Positions 36,378 to 44,759 of a stretch of DNA of 64,000 bases are shown here, piece after piece; positions within the stretch are counted from its first letter, which is position 1; each line of letters starts with the position of its first letter. The position numbers and the translations under genes are program-made. The DNA comes from Odoribacter splanchnicus DSM 20712 (GTDB lineage Bacteria > Bacteroidota > Bacteroidia > Bacteroidales > Marinifilaceae): the NCBI RefSeq assembly GCF_000190535.1, contig NC_015160.1:2976001-3040000 (forward strand), in the 5' to 3' direction. Below the pieces are notes generated by a model. That model saw only the letters and a program-made list of their open reading frames with translations, ran no database searches and was not told the DNA's origin.

Positions 36378-37814
36378 ATGAAAACTCAGACCAAAGTCCC
36401 TTCACTGATACAAGCAATTCTTCCATTGATTGTTCTGATCGCCCTACTCTCGTTTAATGTCAGTTATTTCGACGATCCTTTGGGGGGCTCTAATCAAATA
36501 GCCTTAATCATCGCAGCAAGTATCTGTAGCATCCTGGCCCTTTTCAATCATGTCAGCTGGCATGAAATCCAACGAAAAATATTGCAGACCATTGATTCGG
36601 CTATGACGGCGATACTTATTCTGTTATTGATCGGTTCGCTAAGTGGTTCCTGGATGCTGAGCGGAGTCATTCCAGCTATGATTTACTATGGAGTAGATAT
36701 CATGCACCCGTCCTACTTCCTGGTGGCCTCTGTCGTCCTTTGTGCTATTGTATCTCTGGCAACAGGCAGTTCCTGGTCGACGATCGCCACTGTAGGTGTA
36801 GCTATCGTGGGAGTCGGTAATGCTTTCGGACTTCATCAGGGGCTTGTAGCAGGTGCCGTCATCTCAGGAGCCTATTTCGGCGATAAAATGTCCCCGCTCT
36901 CAGACACGACAAACCTGGCTCCTACAATTGCAGGAACGGATCTTTTCACTCATATCCGCTACATGGTATACACCACTTTCCCAACTTTAATTCTCACGTT
37001 GATCATATTCGGAATCATCGGCCTATATCAATTAAATACAGATACTGCCATAGATACCGGCTTTATAAAAAAGGGCCTGGAAAGTAGTTTCCACATTACT
37101 CCCTGGTTATTATCGGTCCCTGTTTTACTCATTATTATTATTATAAAAAAAGTTCCCCCCATACCTGCCATGCTGGGTGGAGTTGTTCTCGGAGTTATTT
37201 TCGCCCTCATTTTTCAACCTGATCTCCTCGATCAGCTGATCGCTCAAGAAAAGTTCCACAACACCTATCAGTTGATCATCCAAGCTGTCGGAAGTAGAAT
37301 GACACTGAGCACAGGGGTATCCGAAGTCGACGAATTGTTGACAACAGGAGGAATGGAAGGTATGCTCGATACAGTTTGGCTAATTATTGCAGCTCTTACT
37401 TTCGGAGGAGTGATGGAAGCCAGCGGATCCTTAAAAAGAGTGGGTGAAGCTTTTATGCATTTTATTTATAACGACACTTCGCTGGTCAGCACGACCATAC
37501 TGACTTGTATCTTCTTCAATATCACAGCCTGCGATCAATATCTTTCTATAGTCGTACCCGGTAAAATGATGCAAAAAATTTACGAACAAAGAGGCTTGAA
37601 ACCCGAAGTCCTCAGTCGGGCTCTGGAAGATTCTGCGACAGTCACTTCCGTATTGGTCCCCTGGAATACTTGTGGAGCTACCCAATCACGGGTACTCGGC
37701 GTACCTACGATCGAATACCTCCCTTATTGTTTCTTTAATTTAATTTCCCCGCTGATGAATATTTTCATCACGATCATCCATTATAAAATACGAAGAATTA
37801 AAGTAAAAGCATAA
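36378..37814 (+). CDS. nhaC: NhaC family Na+/H+ antiporter
   Basis: An inner-membrane antiporter of 478 residues with about 11-12 helices. Family blocks include LATGSSWSTIATVGVAIVG, VISGAYFGDKMSPLSDTTN, and the discontinuous C-terminal half with FFNITACDQYLSIVVPGKM and LEDSATVTSVLVPWNTCGA. Acidic residues in the membrane (Asp in GDKMSPLSD, and in CDQY) fit cation transport. It could exchange Na+ or malate/lactate, as NhaC relatives vary. It is a single gene; a repeat locus lies immediately downstream. Confidence 0.92.
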   Translation: MKTQTKVPSLIQAILPLIVLIALLSFNVSYFDDPLGGSNQIALIIAASICSILALFNHVSWHEIQRKILQTIDSAMTAILILLLIGSLSGSWMLSGVIPAMIYYGVDIMHPSYFLVASVVLCAIVSLATGSSWSTIATVGVAIVGVGNAFGLHQGLVAGAVISGAYFGDKMSPLSDTTNLAPTIAGTDLFTHIRYMVYTTFPTLILTLIIFGIIGLYQLNTDTAIDTGFIKKGLESSFHITPWLLSVPVLLIIIIIKKVPPIPAMLGGVVLGVIFALIFQPDLLDQLIAQEKFHNTYQLIIQAVGSRMTLSTGVSEVDELLTTGGMEGMLDTVWLIIAALTFGGVMEASGSLKRVGEAFMHFIYNDTSLVSTTILTCIFFNITACDQYLSIVVPGKMMQKIYEQRGLKPEVLSRALEDSATVTSVLVPWNTCGATQSRVLGVPTIEYLPYCFFNLISPLMNIFITIIHYKIRRIKVKA

Positions 37815-37860
37815 GTAAATGACCGATAAATAATGATTTCTTTGAAAATAGAATCAAAAC

Positions 37861-37963
37861 CTAAGTTTATTTTGTTACTTATTCCTCTTCGGTGATCGGA
37901 ATTGGCGACCCGGTCTGACGACACAGAACCCGAAATCGGAATAGAAAGAAAAAATCATACCTA
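37861..37963. repeat. Modular palindromic repeat, minimal copy (about 103 bp)
   Basis: A shortened member of the repeat family. It begins with the end type reading TTATTTTGTTACTTATTC, goes through CGGTGATCGGAATTGGCGAC (also found reversed near 5.87 kb), and jumps directly to the other end type, GGAATAGAAAGAAAAAATCA, without the hairpin core. It is followed head-to-tail by a longer copy. Its structure suggests internal deletion, as in decayed MITEs. Confidence 0.65.
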
Positions 37964-38184
37964 GAATTATTTTGTTACTTATTCGTCTTCGGTGTTCGTG
38001 TTTGGAGACCCGGTCGCTTCTGTCGGTCGTCTACCTTTTTCTTTCACTGACCGGTGGTGTCTGACGAACGTAGTGAGGAGTTCCGCCGGTCAGTGAAGGA
38101 AAGCCTTAACGGACCGTTCCAGGCGAACCGGTCTGACGGTATAAAGCCCGGAATCGGAATAGAAAGAAAAAAAATTAAACCTAC
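37961..38184. repeat. Modular palindromic repeat, copy with complete hairpin core (about 224 bp)
   Basis: The clearest copy. TTCACTGACCGGTGG (38043-38057) pairs with CCGCCGGTCAGTGAA (38083-38097): 15 pairs with one wobble around a 25-nt loop. The left arm matches, reversed, the right half of the 5.4-5.9 kb copy. The right arm matches, reversed, its left half, including the terminal CCTACCATT. A frame encoding SDERSEEFRRSVKE crosses the hairpin but has no upstream start. The 520-bp gap between nhaC and the BlaI gene is mostly this tandem pair. Confidence 0.75.
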
Positions 38185-38249
38185 CATTCTTTAGTGATAA
38201 CGGTTATACAAACCACAATGGTTAGACCAGACTTCCGTAACTATTTATA

Positions 38250-38295
38250 AACTAATTTTATTTTAGAATTATATTTTACAACTAAAAAATTAGTT
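38250..38295. promoter_or_regulatory. Inverted-repeat operator candidate upstream of blaI
   Basis: AACTAATTTT (38250-38259) and AAAATTAGTT (38286-38295) form a perfect 10-bp inverted repeat separated by 26 bp. The right arm ends two bases before the -7 element, so a bound dimer would block polymerase. BlaI/MecI-type regulators bind such dyads and repress their own operon. The binding site is inferred, not demonstrated. Confidence 0.45.
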
Positions 38296-38296
38296 A

Positions 38297-38304
38297 TACA
38301 TTTG
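38297..38304 (+). promoter_or_regulatory. Bacteroidota -7 element (TACATTTG) for blaI
   Basis: A perfect TAnnTTTG match 31 bp before the ATG at 38335, directly next to the inverted repeat. It excludes the upstream in-frame start at 38302. Confidence 0.65.
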
Positions 38305-38334
38305 TCTGTAAAAAGAAATTCAATAAAAACAACT

Positions 38335-38706
38335 ATGAAAGAATTAACAAGAGCAGAAGAACAAATTATGCAAGTGCTTTGGGATTTAGGAAAAGGTTTT
38401 GTGAAAGATATTATAGATAAACTTCCGGAGCCCAGGCCAGCTTACAACACAGTCTCTACTATCGTTCGGATTTTGCAGGATAAAGGATTTGTCGGTCACG
38501 AAACTTTTGGGAAAAGTCATTGTTATTATCCTTTGGTAGCCAAAGATACTTATACCAAAAAGTTTTTAAAGAATTTCATCGGTAACTATTTTGGAAATTC
38601 ATTCAGCCAAATGGTTTCTTTTTTTGCCAAAGAGGAAAACATTGATTTGAAGGAATTGGAAGAAATTCTAAAACGTGCAGACGAAGCACGACGATCAGAA
38701 AACTAA
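38335..38706 (+). CDS. BlaI/MecI family transcriptional repressor
   Basis: A 123-residue winged-helix repressor. The N-terminus MKELTRAEEQIMQVLWDLG and the recognition helix region PAYNTVSTIVRILQDKGFV are typical of BlaI/MecI. The C-terminal helices (residues 75-123) form the dimer domain that is cleaved in the beta-lactam systems. I start at 38335 because the -7 element lies just upstream. The downstream gene (21-bp gap) encodes the matching M56-type membrane sensor. No beta-lactamase or penicillin-binding protein gene is adjacent, so the target is probably envelope stress or unknown. Confidence 0.92.
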   Translation: MKELTRAEEQIMQVLWDLGKGFVKDIIDKLPEPRPAYNTVSTIVRILQDKGFVGHETFGKSHCYYPLVAKDTYTKKFLKNFIGNYFGNSFSQMVSFFAKEENIDLKELEEILKRADEARRSEN

Positions 38707-38726
38707 CTCTTTAAAATCTATCCTCC

Positions 38727-40349
38727 ATGCAAACTTTCCTCCTTTACATGATCAAATCTTCAACAATTCTGATCGTATTATTGACCTATTATCAATTTTT
38801 CCTGAAAAGACAGACTTTCTTTAATCTGAACCGGATTTTTTTGCTAGGCGTATTGGTCCTATCGGCATTGCTTCCCTTTATTTCCATTGAAATAAACCGG
38901 AACGATATGATCGGTTTTCCCACTCTCGCCTCAGTCAGTGAATTGTTGGAGGAAAACCAGATAGGGAAAAGCAGTCAAAGCACGCTTATTACAGCCACAG
39001 AACAGCCGATCCCTATGATTCCCCTACTTTATGGGATCGGAGTTGTGTTTTTTTTCCTTCGTTATTTAACCACTCTATGCCGGCTATGCTTATTCGTTCA
39101 TCGAAATCCACGCAAACGATTACATGGATTGTATATGATCCAAATTCAGGAAGGCCTACCTACTTTCTCCTTCTTTAATTATCTGTTTATCAACCCCCAC
39201 TCTTTGAGTCAGGAAAACAGACGGAAAATATTTGCACACGAAAAAATTCACATACAACAATGCCACAGTCTGGATTTGTGTATAGCCGAGATCATCTGCA
39301 TCGCCAATTGGTTCAATCCTTTTGTGTGGTTAATAAAACAGCTTATTCTCGAAAACCACGAATATATCGCCGATCAACAGGTTATCCGTAAATATAAAAT
39401 CAGCGGATACCTTGAATTACTCATTCAGCAAAGTCTGAAAGGAGCCTTTTCTTTTACGAACTATTTTTCGTGTTCGAATCTAAAAAAAAGAACCATTATG
39501 TTGACCAAAAAACAATCCCGCAAATTCCAGATGATCAATTATATTCCGGCATTTTTATTAGCCGGAATGCTATTTTATCTCTTCTCTTGTAAAAACATGT
39601 GCGAAGAACCGGAGTCGCCGGAGCTTCAAGTTTTTCAGATTGTAGAGAATATGCCTCAATTTTCAGGCGATCTCTCCAAGTGGGCGACACAAAATATCAA
39701 ATACCCTTCAAAAGCGATCGAAGCAGGAATCGAGGGGAAAGTGTATGTCAATTTTATTATCGACTCGACAGGTCGGGTCGGACATGCTGAAATACAACGA
39801 AGTACCCAGTCACTATTGAATGCCGAAGCCTTAAAAGGAATCGAGGCCATGCCCGATTGGATTCCGGGAAAACAAAGAGGAAAAGCGGTGCGAGTAATTT
39901 ATACCCTGCCTGTTACTTTCAGTCTCAAAGACCAAGCCGGCAACTTCGCTCCGAAGGTTACCATAATTCCTCCCCATAACGAGGCCAAAACACCGACATT
40001 AGTGAAAGATTCTTCTGAAACAGAAAACAGTACGGAGGTTTGCATATTTCAGGTAGTTGAAGAGATGCCCGAATTTGCAGAGGGAAACGTGGCGGAATGG
40101 ATCATGAAAAATATCAAATATCCGAAAGAAGCAATAGAAGCAAATATTACAGGTAAAGTCTTTGTTCAGTTCGTTATTGAAAAAGACGGAAGCATTACAA
40201 ATGCTAAGATCGCCAGAAGTGCATCTACTCTGCTGGATGCAGAAGCTTTACGAATTGTAAATAATATGCCCCAATGGATCCCGGGAAAACAAAGAGGTAA
40301 AGCGGTCAGAGTCGCTTACACTTTACCCATAAGCTTTTCATTGGAGTAA
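38727..40349 (+). CDS. BlaR1-like M56 membrane metallopeptidase with two TonB C-terminal domains
   Basis: A 540-residue membrane sensor/protease. Membrane helices lie at about residues 5-25, 35-55, 95-115 and 270-290. The M56 zinc motif is HEKIH (His171-Glu172, His175) with a downstream glutamate in LILENHEYIADQQ. After the last helix, the periplasmic part holds two tandem TonB_C domains (about residues 300-392 and 441-540), each starting with a FQ(I/V)VE(N/E)MP block and ending with the conserved IPGKQRGKAVRV motif. There is no penicillin-binding domain as in BlaR1. It probably cleaves the BlaI partner in response to an envelope signal; the TonB domains may contact the envelope. Confidence 0.9.
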   Translation: MQTFLLYMIKSSTILIVLLTYYQFFLKRQTFFNLNRIFLLGVLVLSALLPFISIEINRNDMIGFPTLASVSELLEENQIGKSSQSTLITATEQPIPMIPLLYGIGVVFFFLRYLTTLCRLCLFVHRNPRKRLHGLYMIQIQEGLPTFSFFNYLFINPHSLSQENRRKIFAHEKIHIQQCHSLDLCIAEIICIANWFNPFVWLIKQLILENHEYIADQQVIRKYKISGYLELLIQQSLKGAFSFTNYFSCSNLKKRTIMLTKKQSRKFQMINYIPAFLLAGMLFYLFSCKNMCEEPESPELQVFQIVENMPQFSGDLSKWATQNIKYPSKAIEAGIEGKVYVNFIIDSTGRVGHAEIQRSTQSLLNAEALKGIEAMPDWIPGKQRGKAVRVIYTLPVTFSLKDQAGNFAPKVTIIPPHNEAKTPTLVKDSSETENSTEVCIFQVVEEMPEFAEGNVAEWIMKNIKYPKEAIEANITGKVFVQFVIEKDGSITNAKIARSASTLLDAEALRIVNNMPQWIPGKQRGKAVRVAYTLPISFSLE

Positions 40350-40375
40350 GATAGAAAGCGTATTATTTTTTTTCC

Positions 40376-40383
40376 TATCTTTG
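40376..40383 (+). promoter_or_regulatory. Bacteroidota -7 element (TATCTTTG) for frr
   Basis: A perfect TAnnTTTG match 34 bp before the frr ATG, just after a T-run. Confidence 0.6.
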
Positions 40384-40416
40384 CTTTATAATTGTAAAAA
40401 TTAATAGAGTAAGCAT

Positions 40417-40980
40417 ATGAACGAGGAAGTAAAAATGTACATGGACGAGGCCAAAGAACAAATGCAAAATGCATTGGTCCACCTCGAAAATGAATTGGCG
40501 AAAATCAGAGCCGGCAAAGCAAACCCCAAAATTCTGAACGATGTTCTGGTAGATTATTACGGATCACCGACTCCATTGTCACAAGTAGCCAATATCACGG
40601 CTCCGGATCCACGTACAATTGCAGTTCAGCCTTGGGAAAAAAATATGCTTGGCCCTATCCAAAAAGCCATTATGAATGCCAATCTGGGATTTAACCCGGA
40701 TAATAACGGAGAAGTTGTCCGGATCAATGTACCGCCCTTGACTGCCGAGAGAAGAAAAGAACTGGTGAAACAATCGAAAGGGGTCGGTGAAACCGCCAAG
40801 GTAAGTATCCGGAATGCCCGTCGCGATGCTATCGACGAATTCAAAAAAATGGTGAAGAGTGGTCTGCCCGAAGATGAAGCTAAAGATGCCGAAGATGAAG
40901 TTCAAAAGATCACAGACAGCTATAACAAAAAGATAGATGAAATCCTGACCGCAAAGGAAAAGGATATTATGACCATCTAA
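40417..40980 (+). CDS. frr: Ribosome recycling factor
   Basis: Splits the post-termination ribosome with EF-G. It is 187 residues, the normal length. Conserved parts are ALVHLENELAKIRAGKANP, VDYYGSPTPLSQVANITAPDPRT, the tRNA-mimic helix region EVVRINVPPLTAERRKELVKQ and the C-terminal helix ending KEKDIMTI. In many bacteria pyrH precedes frr; here it is alone between the M56 gene and a convergent kdsB, with its own promoter and a strong terminator. Confidence 0.97.
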   Translation: MNEEVKMYMDEAKEQMQNALVHLENELAKIRAGKANPKILNDVLVDYYGSPTPLSQVANITAPDPRTIAVQPWEKNMLGPIQKAIMNANLGFNPDNNGEVVRINVPPLTAERRKELVKQSKGVGETAKVSIRNARRDAIDEFKKMVKSGLPEDEAKDAEDEVQKITDSYNKKIDEILTAKEKDIMTI

Positions 40981-40981
40981 G

Positions 40982-41127
40982 ATTTTCTGTCAAAGACAGA
41001 AAATAGATTAGCGGAACTACGTTCCGGATTGGTGTCAGATCTTCGGTTTTTCCGATCAGTGCATCTTCGATGCTGATTAACGAACTCTCGGTTCTGACTG
41101 AATATTCGATCCGAAACGTAGTTTTTT
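40982..41127 (+). terminator. Terminator region with multi-branched fold between frr and kdsB
   Basis: The first hairpin is perfect: ATTTTCTGTC (40982-40991) pairs with GACAGAAAAT (40995-41004). Then AACTACGTTCCGGAT (41015-41029) pairs with ATCCGAAACGTAGTT (41109-41123) with one mismatch, followed by TTTT. Inside are GTCAGA/TCTGAC (41034-41039 with 41093-41098) and small hairpins at 41055-41077 (around GCATCTTCGATGC) and 41082-41094 (GAACTCTCGGTTC). This is far more structure than a simple terminator needs. It stops frr transcription and may also serve the convergent kdsB. Confidence 0.7.
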
Positions 41128-41129
41128 AA

Positions 41130-41903
41130 TCAGTATTTCGCAGACCAGAGATCAGAGGTTTCACTGATCTTTCTCGCTCTCTCCAAATCCTCGGGCGTAT
41201 CGATTCCTACCGATTCGTGATCGGTGAACCTTACCGCAATCTTATAACCGTTCTCAAGCCAACGCAATTGTTCCAGAGATTCTGCCTTTTCCAGTTTTCC
41301 CTGAGGCAAAGCTGTAATCTCTCGTAATACTTCAGGCCGGTAAGCATACATGCCCACATGTTTGTAAAAAGGAATCACAGCACTCCATTCTCCTTGCTCT
41401 TTTCCCCGGCAATAAGGAATGGCAGAACGGGAAAAATAAAGAGCGGTCTGCAGAGACGAACATACCACCTTAACCTTATTGGGATCGAAAATATCCGCAT
41501 TCGTGTCGAATTGTTTTGCCAAGGTAGCGATCTGAATCCGGGGATCTTCAAAACAAGCGATCAAAGCACGTACCTGATCGGGTTGAATAAAGGGTTCGTC
41601 TCCCTGTATGTTGACAACAACATCATAAGTTTTTCGGTAATCAGCCACAATATGCCGGTAGGCTTCGCAACAACGGTCGGTTCCGCTCTTGTGGTCGGCA
41701 GAAGTCATCACTACTTTTCCTCCGAACCCTACAACCCGGTCGTATATCCGCTGATCGTCCGTTGCGACAAAAGCGTCTTGTGAAACCAACTGTGCTTTTT
41801 CTACCACATGCTGGATCATCGGTTTACCACCGATCTCAGCCAAAGGTTTACCCGGAAAACGAGTCGATGCATAACGCGCCGGAATCAAAATTAAAACATT
41901 CAT
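41130..41903 (-). CDS. kdsB: 3-deoxy-manno-octulosonate cytidylyltransferase (CMP-KDO synthetase)
   Basis: Activates KDO as CMP-KDO for lipid A-core synthesis. It is 257 residues. The nucleotide-binding N-terminus ILIPARYASTRFPGKPLAEI, then HVVEKA, MTSADHKSGTDRC, VNIQGDEPFI and SVGIDTPEDLERA are all family signatures. It is separated by 4 bp from the upstream bactofilin gene, so three genes form one operon. Its presence shows the organism makes KDO-containing lipopolysaccharide or lipooligosaccharide. Confidence 0.97.
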   Translation of the reverse strand: MNVLILIPARYASTRFPGKPLAEIGGKPMIQHVVEKAQLVSQDAFVATDDQRIYDRVVGFGGKVVMTSADHKSGTDRCCEAYRHIVADYRKTYDVVVNIQGDEPFIQPDQVRALIACFEDPRIQIATLAKQFDTNADIFDPNKVKVVCSSLQTALYFSRSAIPYCRGKEQGEWSAVIPFYKHVGMYAYRPEVLREITALPQGKLEKAESLEQLRWLENGYKIAVRFTDHESVGIDTPEDLERARKISETSDLWSAKY

Positions 41904-41907
41904 TCAA

Positions 41908-42270
41908 TTATTCTTTAGCCGGTTCACGCCCCTCTTTTTTTGTCATTTGGCAATTGCCATTGAATATCACTCCCGGTTCGATCGAGAGTACAGATGAAAC
42001 AATATTTCCAATCACTTTGGCGGACGATTTCAGTGAAACCGTCCCGGAAGCTTGTATATCACCAAGTACAACCCCCAATACGTCTACATTGCAGCAATCG
42101 ATGTTGCCTTCAATCTTGGCCGTATTACCAACCACTAATCTCCCTGAAGTAATGATCTTACCTTTTATGATTCCGTCGATCCGGATATCGTTCTTTGTTT
42201 TTATATCACCTACAATAACCGTACCTTCGCACAACAAATTGACAGCATTTCCAGGATTCTCTTTACCCAT
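41908..42270 (-). CDS. Bactofilin (polymer-forming cytoskeletal protein)
   Basis: A bactofilin of 120 residues from the chosen start. The repeated short beta strands (IRIDGIIKGKIIT, GRLVVGNTAKIEGNI, VDVLGVVLGDIQA) build a right-handed beta helix that polymerises without nucleotide. The sequence MGKENPGNAVNLLCEGTVIVGDI at the N-terminus is typical. I start at the ATG at 42270, preceded by AAGG at a plausible distance; a GTG nine bases upstream would add three residues and overlap the upstream gene by 4 bp. It is the second of two adjacent bactofilins, upstream of kdsB. Likely role: cell-shape or envelope scaffold. Confidence 0.9.
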   Translation of the reverse strand: MGKENPGNAVNLLCEGTVIVGDIKTKNDIRIDGIIKGKIITSGRLVVGNTAKIEGNIDCCNVDVLGVVLGDIQASGTVSLKSSAKVIGNIVSSVLSIEPGVIFNGNCQMTKKEGREPAKE

Positions 42271-42275
42271 AATAA

Positions 42276-42635
42276 TCACCTTAATTTATTTCGACGCTTT
42301 TTTAATTTCAATCCTTTCCTGATGGTTGCACCAAGCGTTATTTCGAGTGTATCTGTAATCAAGCCACCTTCGATCACAGCATCTCCTCCCATAACAGTTT
42401 TACAGGCCACACATACATTACCTGTAATAGTGCCGTTGATATATAATTCATCGCAATCCACATCTCCGTCGACCTTCCCCCCTTTGTTTATGATCACCAG
42501 TTTTCCGGCATGTACATTTCCTTGAATCATACCATCCAGGTATACACTCTTATCGGTCTTCAAATTACCGTCAATTCTGGTATTTTCCAGTATCCGGTTC
42601 CCCTCATATTCAATATCAAAACGTTCCTGATTCAT
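42276..42635 (-). CDS. Bactofilin (polymer-forming cytoskeletal protein)
   Basis: A second bactofilin of 119 residues, first gene of the operon. Strand repeats include NTRIDGNLKTDKSVYLDGMI, IINKGGKVDGDVDCDELYI and GTITGNVCVACKTVMGGDAV. A short basic C-terminal tail (KLKKRRNKLR) could touch membrane or nucleic acid. Its N-terminus is a short charged disordered stretch before the beta helix. The two bactofilins differ enough to be distinct paralogues that may co-polymerise. A near-consensus TATCTTCG element lies upstream. Confidence 0.9.
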   Translation of the reverse strand: MNQERFDIEYEGNRILENTRIDGNLKTDKSVYLDGMIQGNVHAGKLVIINKGGKVDGDVDCDELYINGTITGNVCVACKTVMGGDAVIEGGLITDTLEITLGATIRKGLKLKKRRNKLR

Positions 42636-42832
42636 AAACTATAAATTCACATCGAAGATATAACAAGTAATTGAAATATAAAAGCGACTTACACGGCTTT
42701 TTTTAGCTCCCCCAAAAATTCGTTTTTTCTGTAGTTACAAGGGGTACAGGAGTTAAGTCTACACTTCGTCCGATCAACTGCCGGCATTAAAAGGTTTTAA
42801 TTATGGACTTTATAAACTTCTTTGGCTATAAA

Positions 42833-42862
42833 AAAACCGGCTTGAAAATTCAAACCGGTTTT
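42833..42862 (-). terminator. Rho-independent terminator after fabH
   Basis: AAAACCGG and CCGGTTTT with an inner TTGAA/TTCAA pairing form a stem directly after the fabH stop. On the minus strand it is followed by a run of T residues. Confidence 0.85.
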
Positions 42863-42881
42863 CCATATCCTTTTTCCAACT

Positions 42882-43889
42882 TTACTTCTTGGGATCGTAA
42901 GCCCATTTCAGCCAGATAGCTCCCCAGGTAAATCCCGCACCGAACGCTGCGAGAATCAGATTATCTCCCTTGTGTAACTGATTTTCCCATTCGTACAGGC
43001 ACAATGGAATCGTTGCAGAAGTGGTATTTCCGTATTTCTGGATATTCACCATAACTTTAGAAGGATCGAGTCCCATACGATCGCCGGTAGCAGAGATAAT
43101 ACGCAGATTTGCCTGATGGGGCACCAACCATGCGATATCGTCGGCGGTCAGGTGATTTTTTTCCATAATTTCTGCTGCGGTATCGGCCATTTTCGTTACG
43201 GCATGTTTAAATACGAACTGGCCATCCTGAAAAATAAAATGTTCACGGTTAGTAACCGTTTCTATGGAAGGAGGATTCAGCGATCCACCGGCTTTCATAT
43301 ACAAATGGTCGCGTCCCATACCATCCGAGCGCAGGATGTGATCCATCACACCAAGCTCTTCTGCTGTCGGTTCGAGCAATACAGCTGCAGCAGCATCACC
43401 AAACAACGGACAAGTCTTACGATCCGTATAATCGGTGATCACGGACATTTTCTCACATCCGACAAATACCACTTTTTTATATCTACCACTTTCTACATAC
43501 TGAGTAGCAGTAACCAAGCCAAAAAGGAATCCGGAACAACCTGCATTCAAATCAAATCCGAAAGCATTCTTCACTCCAACCATATCGGCAATAATCTGCG
43601 CATTAGCAGGGAAATGCATATCCGGTGTCACTGTAGCACAAATCAACAAATCTACTTCTTCCGGTTTGGTTCCGGTTTTCTCGAACAGATCTTTTACGGC
43701 TTGTGCACCCAGCCAGGCACTTCCTTTCGTCGGATCTTTTAAAATTCGTCTTTCTTTGATCCCTACCCGGGTCATGATCCATTCATCAGAGGTATCCACC
43801 ATCTGGCTCAATTCCTCATTGTCGAGGATATAGTCGGGATAATATGCCCCTACTCCGGTTATTATGGCTCTCAGCCTATTCGTTTGCAT
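42882..43889 (-). CDS. fabH: 3-oxoacyl-ACP synthase III
   Basis: Starts fatty-acid synthesis by condensing an acyl-CoA primer with malonyl-ACP. It is 335 residues. The catalytic triad is visible: Cys118 in NAGCSGF, His258 in VPHQAN and Asn288 in YGNTTSA. The N-terminal [17 protein letters not shown] and [16 protein letters not shown] are classical. It ends the DUF177-rpmF-fabH transcript, a common arrangement linking membrane and ribosome synthesis; plsX, often in between, is absent here. Confidence 0.97.
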   Translation of the reverse strand: MQTNRLRAIITGVGAYYPDYILDNEELSQMVDTSDEWIMTRVGIKERRILKDPTKGSAWLGAQAVKDLFEKTGTKPEEVDLLICATVTPDMHFPANAQIIADMVGVKNAFGFDLNAGCSGFLFGLVTATQYVESGRYKKVVFVGCEKMSVITDYTDRKTCPLFGDAAAAVLLEPTAEELGVMDHILRSDGMGRDHLYMKAGGSLNPPSIETVTNREHFIFQDGQFVFKHAVTKMADTAAEIMEKNHLTADDIAWLVPHQANLRIISATGDRMGLDPSKVMVNIQKYGNTTSATIPLCLYEWENQLHKGDNLILAAFGAGFTWGAIWLKWAYDPKK

Positions 43890-44024
43890 AACTATAAATT
43901 TAAATCAGAGATTACCCCCGCACACGCAAGGGTAAGTTTCATGAATTATATAAACAACCATAGCCCCCTAGGGCTTAGGAGGCTGGCTGTGTATGATTCT
44001 AAAACAATCCTTTTCGTGTCAAGA

Positions 44025-44210
44025 TTATGCTACTACTGCTTTCTCAATAGCCAACTTTCCTCTGTAATATCCACATTCAGGACATACTGTATGATACTGT
44101 ACAGCAGCACCACAGTTAGAACACTTAGCAATAGCGGTTACCGTAATCGCATCATGCGTTCTTCTCTTATTTCTTCTCTGTTTTGAGGTTCGATGTTTCG
44201 GATGTGCCAT
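44025..44210 (-). CDS. rpmF: 50S ribosomal protein L32
   Basis: A 61-residue large-subunit protein. The basic N-terminus AHPKHRTSKQRRNKRR and the zinc ribbon CSNCGA...CPECGYYRGK (two CxxC pairs) are complete, so this is the zinc-containing form. It is 15 bp after the DUF177 gene. The 135-bp gap to fabH contains a small GC-rich palindrome (AGCCCCCTAGGGCT near 43961) that could modulate fabH expression. Confidence 0.97.
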   Translation of the reverse strand: MAHPKHRTSKQRRNKRRTHDAITVTAIAKCSNCGAAVQYHTVCPECGYYRGKLAIEKAVVA

Positions 44211-44225
44211 TTCTTTATTATTTAT

Positions 44226-44738
44226 TTAGTTATTAATTAATTTTTTCAATTCATTCCATCTCGGATCTATTGGTTTATCATCTTCTTCTATCACATATTC
44301 ATGCAACACTTCCTGCATATCTTCGTCGCATTCTCCTTCGGGATGCACTACCCGCATCGGGTAATTCAACATATAAGTTTCATAAAGATACGAACTTACA
44401 TCCAAATAGTCATCCTCCGGCGACAATATTATATAATCATCTTCGTTCCCTTCTTCCCGTCCGTTTTGTTTTACATACAAATTCATAACACCGGACACCG
44501 GAAGATTTACTTCTCCTAAACATCTGTCGCAGGTTGCTTTTACCATTCCTTCGATCGTTATACGTACTTCCATTAAAAGTGAACTCTTCACGATCAGGAC
44601 GGTAGCTTTGACTTCTCCCCGGGTTCCTTTCGTTGCTTCAAAACAATCGAAGAATCCCTCATCCATGATGAACTCAAAAGAGTGTTTTCCCTCTCCTAAT
44701 CCTCTGAATGCTATCTTATATTCTCTCAATCTATCCAC
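44226..44738 (-). CDS. DUF177 (YceD-like) protein
   Basis: A 170-residue protein of the DUF177/YceD family, which in other bacteria lies next to rpmF and is linked to ribosome or 23S rRNA maturation. Core: LREYKIAFRGLGEGKHSFEF, then ATCDRCLGEVNLPVSG with the conserved CxxC, and the C-terminal IDPRWNELKKL. I choose the GTG at 44738, because it follows an AAGG box and lies about 22 bp after a perfect -7 element. The longer reading from 44786 would begin upstream of that promoter and add a sequence not typical of the family. Confidence 0.88.
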   Translation of the reverse strand: MDRLREYKIAFRGLGEGKHSFEFIMDEGFFDCFEATKGTRGEVKATVLIVKSSLLMEVRITIEGMVKATCDRCLGEVNLPVSGVMNLYVKQNGREEGNEDDYIILSPEDDYLDVSSYLYETYMLNYPMRVVHPEGECDEDMQEVLHEYVIEEDDKPIDPRWNELKKLINN

Positions 44739-44759
44739 AAGCCTTGACGTAAAACGGCG

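Noticed and set aside
43116..43742. 208-residue plus-strand frame opposite fabH
   Set aside because: Antisense shadow of fabH, whose catalytic residues are all present on the other strand.
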